From assembly GCF_003202205.1 (NCBI RefSeq), contig NZ_PDOG01000005.1, forward strand, positions 40,809 to 74,803: 33,995 nucleotides of DNA, in the 5' to 3' direction. Both the position numbers and the translations under genes were made by a program. Source of the DNA: Halomonas sp. LBP4. GTDB taxonomy: Bacteria; Pseudomonadota; Gammaproteobacteria; Pseudomonadales; Halomonadaceae. The notes under the pieces were generated by a model. The model was not told the DNA's origin. It saw nothing but the letters and a program-made list of their open reading frames with translations, and made no database searches. Shown here piece by piece: positions 31,606 through 33,995 of the stretch; the first letter of the stretch is position 1; every line of letters starts with the position of its first letter.

Positions 31606-33995
31606 ATGGCAAGCCGATACACTTACTGGGGAAGAATACGTGCATTATTGGCGGCCTTTGCTGGGGCCGGCGCGATCGCTTCCGGAACCGCTCAGGCAGA
31701 GTTGATTGAATACAGTTTCACCTCGCCAGTCGGGGAGAAACGGTCACTATTGGCCGCATCGCGTTATGCCAACCCGGTTGACAAGATCGACTTTGCGCTA
31801 AGCGGGGGGGTCGACCGTAAGGTTAAGGTTTCCATTGTTAAAATGGACGGTAGTGTTCTTGACTCGGCAACGAGCCATCTATTGGGTGCAGATGACCTGA
31901 TTACCGCCGCTGGAAATCAGTTTTACGGTGCAATTTTGACACTATCTGCACCTGCAGATGGCTCCTACACAATCAGCTCCCAAATCCTTTCTTCCGCGGA
32001 TGAAGTTGTCTCCGAAAAACAACACGCTCTGGTTGTTGATACCCAGGCGCCGGGCGTTACCGGGTCTATCACGTCAACAGGGGATGGGGGATATTCTCAG
32101 ATAGGATCGGGTGGAACCCCCAATCATTTCGGATCGACATTTACAAACTACATTCAACTTTCTGGGCTGGACGATAACGTTGGAGTCAAAGAGGCAACGA
32201 TAAATACGTATTCTCGCAATGGCAGCACTGTCGGCGACCTTCAAGCGACAGATATTCTGCCGTTTGATGCCGATACTAGCTCAGTATATGCAGGCAGTGG
32301 TCGAGGTACCCTAAATATATACTTTCCTGATCCGCGTGCCAGTTATCGTGTAGAATTTATTGTCGAGGATGTGGCCGGAAACAAGGCGAAAAAATACCGG
32401 GATATCACATTTAACAACAGTTGCGGGCCGCTGCCAGAGCCTGTGGCAGCCAGTCGTCCTGGCTCGTCTAATAAGTATTTAGGCGCCTCTGTATTCCAAG
32501 GTTTTGAGCCATGGAGCGATGGAAGCACGATCTATGAAAACCCTGTTACCCTTGTCTGGCGCCTTCCCAAGACAAATTGGGCAGACGCCACACCGCACGG
32601 GATTTTTCTTTCTCCCGACTATCAGGATGCCAACTACGTTTACAAGAAAATTGAAAGGCCACTGACTGACTGGGTCAACTCAAACGACGGGAACTTTCGA
32701 TCGCGGACACGATGGGGGTGCAAGGCGTACTCTGATTTTACCGGGCAGCTAGCGCCTGGAGTAAATGCCACACCGAAGATGGTGAAGCGGGAAATCAAGA
32801 TGAGAAACGGCGGGTGGCTTGGTAATGTCATGCGAACCAATAAAAAAGATACCGTCGATGCCATCCGTTTTACTGTTGAGCCTAGAAGTTATAAGCAAAC
32901 CGTTACTATTGGGACCTCTGTTGGCACTAAAACCTGTTATATTGGTGCCGGGAATACTACCTGCTCTGTAGGAATCGGATGGACCCCTAGCGGGAAGGGG
33001 TACTCCCCATGGACGATAAGAGTGCGGGATCAGGCGGGAAAATTTAATGTATTTTCAAATTATGCCTTAATGTATTGGGATTTTAATAAGCCTTCAATCC
33101 AAACCTTAGATTATTCGGAAGAAAGCAGACAGGGTGAAATATCAGTATATGATGCTGATACCACATCAAATTGGACAAATTACTTTTGGCAGCCCGCCGA
33201 GGCGAGCCTGAGCTTAATGGCCGATGGCATGTTAGCACATGAGGTTGGCTCTGAGAAAATTGTCTATGATACCAATAATTATGGCTTTAAGTTTTCCTTA
33301 GATTCTGCTCCGCATGGTTTATATGAAATGCGCGCCGTGGTCATTGACACTTATGGCAACATCTCCACCAAAAATTTTGGACAAGTGACTATAGATCAGG
33401 TTTCTCCAGACCTCGGCATTGACTCAACGGAAGGATATGTCATTACTACGCTGGATAGTTTGCGCATTTTTCTTTCTGACGATATAGATAACAGTCCTGA
33501 AATCACTTCAGCGAAACTTTCGGGTGGGCCCTCAAAGGATGTCGTCAGCCTCTCTTCTCGGTGGGTAGACGATGGATACTATATGTTGGAATACCCGATC
33601 ATCTTCCCCTCGTTGCAGTCCGGGGAGGAGTACACCCTCTCGGTGGTCGCCGAAGATGCCCAGCGCAACCAAGCCACCCGGGATTTCACCTTCACCTACG
33701 AGCCGCCCCGGGTCTCCCTGCAGGGCGGTGTCGACGGCAAGCTGATGATCCCGGCGGTGGTGCACGAGTTCAAGCACCTCGACGGCCGGCGCATCATCGA
33801 GACCCAGCCGCTGACCCTGGCCGACGGCAGCACCGTGGCCGGCACCTACGACGTCTTCGCCAGCCTGCGCTCGGACGCCGAGGTGCCGCTGATCGTCAAC
33901 GGCGTGCGCATCGAGCCCGGCCAGACCTCGCGGATCATGTCGCGCCACGACTTCGCGGCCAGCGACGGCAGGCTGTCGCTGCCGCTGCTCGCCGC
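31606..33995 (+). CDS. large exported Ig-like repeat protein, 5' part (runs off the window)
   Basis: An open frame of 796 codons with no stop before the window end. It starts at an ATG preceded by AGGAGGGG (31593-31600). A signal peptide (IRALLAAFAGAGAIASGTAQA, cleavage near residue 31) precedes strand-rich, Ig-like modules with linkers such as VVDTQAPGV and VTIDQVSPDL and EDVAGNKAK / VIDTYGNIS / AEDAQRNQA turns, typical of bacterial Ig-fold repeats. It may belong to the DUF4165-type proteins I recall from transfer regions, unchecked. Bases 31,640-33,590 are AT-rich (some lines near one-third GC), then GC jumps sharply near 33,600, as though the repeat region had been swapped. A surface adhesin or mating-pair protein is possible. 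Confidence 0.8.
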   Translation, partial: MASRYTYWGRIRALLAAFAGAGAIASGTAQAELIEYSFTSPVGEKRSLLAASRYANPVDKIDFALSGGVDRKVKVSIVKMDGSVLDSATSHLLGADDLITAAGNQFYGAILTLSAPADGSYTISSQILSSADEVVSEKQHALVVDTQAPGVTGSITSTGDGGYSQIGSGGTPNHFGSTFTNYIQLSGLDDNVGVKEATINTYSRNGSTVGDLQATDILPFDADTSSVYAGSGRGTLNIYFPDPRASYRVEFIVEDVAGNKAKKYRDITFNNSCGPLPEPVAASRPGSSNKYLGASVFQGFEPWSDGSTIYENPVTLVWRLPKTNWADATPHGIFLSPDYQDANYVYKKIERPLTDWVNSNDGNFRSRTRWGCKAYSDFTGQLAPGVNATPKMVKREIKMRNGGWLGNVMRTNKKDTVDAIRFTVEPRSYKQTVTIGTSVGTKTCYIGAGNTTCSVGIGWTPSGKGYSPWTIRVRDQAGKFNVFSNYALMYWDFNKPSIQTLDYSEESRQGEISVYDADTTSNWTNYFWQPAEASLSLMADGMLAHEVGSEKIVYDTNNYGFKFSLDSAPHGLYEMRAVVIDTYGNISTKNFGQVTIDQVSPDLGIDSTEGYVITTLDSLRIFLSDDIDNSPEITSAKLSGGPSKDVVSLSSRWVDDGYYMLEYPIIFPSLQSGEEYTLSVVAEDAQRNQATRDFTFTYEPPRVSLQGGVDGKLMIPAVVHEFKHLDGRRIIETQPLTLADGSTVAGTYDVFASLRSDAEVPLIVNGVRIEPGQTSRIMSRHDFAASDGRLSLPLLA

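Overview
The window is high-GC DNA, apart from a few AT-richer patches, from a gammaproteobacterium. The mer, copper and transfer genes would suit a halomonad or a relative, but that is a guess from protein character. It holds the left and central part of a large conjugative element, either an integrative conjugative element (ICE) or a plasmid. No integrase, att site or replication initiator lies inside the window, so the two cannot be told apart here. The relaxase is of the MobH/TraI_2 type and the mating-pore genes (traL-E-K-B-V-A) are F-like, a combination familiar from SXT/R391 ICEs and IncA/C plasmids.

Layout. (1) 1-6186 is a metal-resistance island: the 3' end of a CopA-like copper ATPase, a Tat-exported multicopper oxidase, a methyltransferase, then merR facing merT-merF-merA, and a sterol-desaturase-like membrane enzyme. 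(2) 6404-7320 is an SOS mutagenesis umuDC operon (reverse strand) with a good LexA box. Its umuC is cut off at about residue 153 where the metal island begins, which resembles the rumB insertion hotspot of SXT. (3) 7491-8925 holds two unrecognised genes, the first a two-TM protein with a GAF-like domain. (4) 9096-11464 is parA-parB plus a winged-helix gene, followed by a dyad-rich 496-bp gap and a zinc-ribbon protein gene. (5) 20045-12735 (reverse strand) looks like one nine-gene operon: an unknown, a lipoprotein, three envelope proteins carrying four TonB/TolA-C-like domains between them plus a small gene, topoisomerase III and an S49 peptidase. (6) 20210-26635 is traI-traD plus two accessory genes. 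(7) 26848-31423 is traL-E-K-B-V and two nearly identical traA pilin genes, closed by a strong terminator. (8) 31606 to the window end is an unfinished gene for a large exported Ig-like protein, with an abrupt base-composition change near 33,600.

How it fits together. TraI would process the transfer origin, TraD would couple the DNA to the pore, and TraL/E/K/B/V with the TraA pilins would build the mating channel. ParAB and TopB would maintain the element. The metal genes are cargo. The most interesting non-standard signals are: the TonB/TolA-C envelope operon; an identical 18-bp perfect palindrome found once inside traI and once upstream of traL (candidate parS or operator); and a recurring 15-bp element CGCCCTTNANRGGYA placed before traI, traL, traV and the Ig-like gene (candidate site of a transfer activator).
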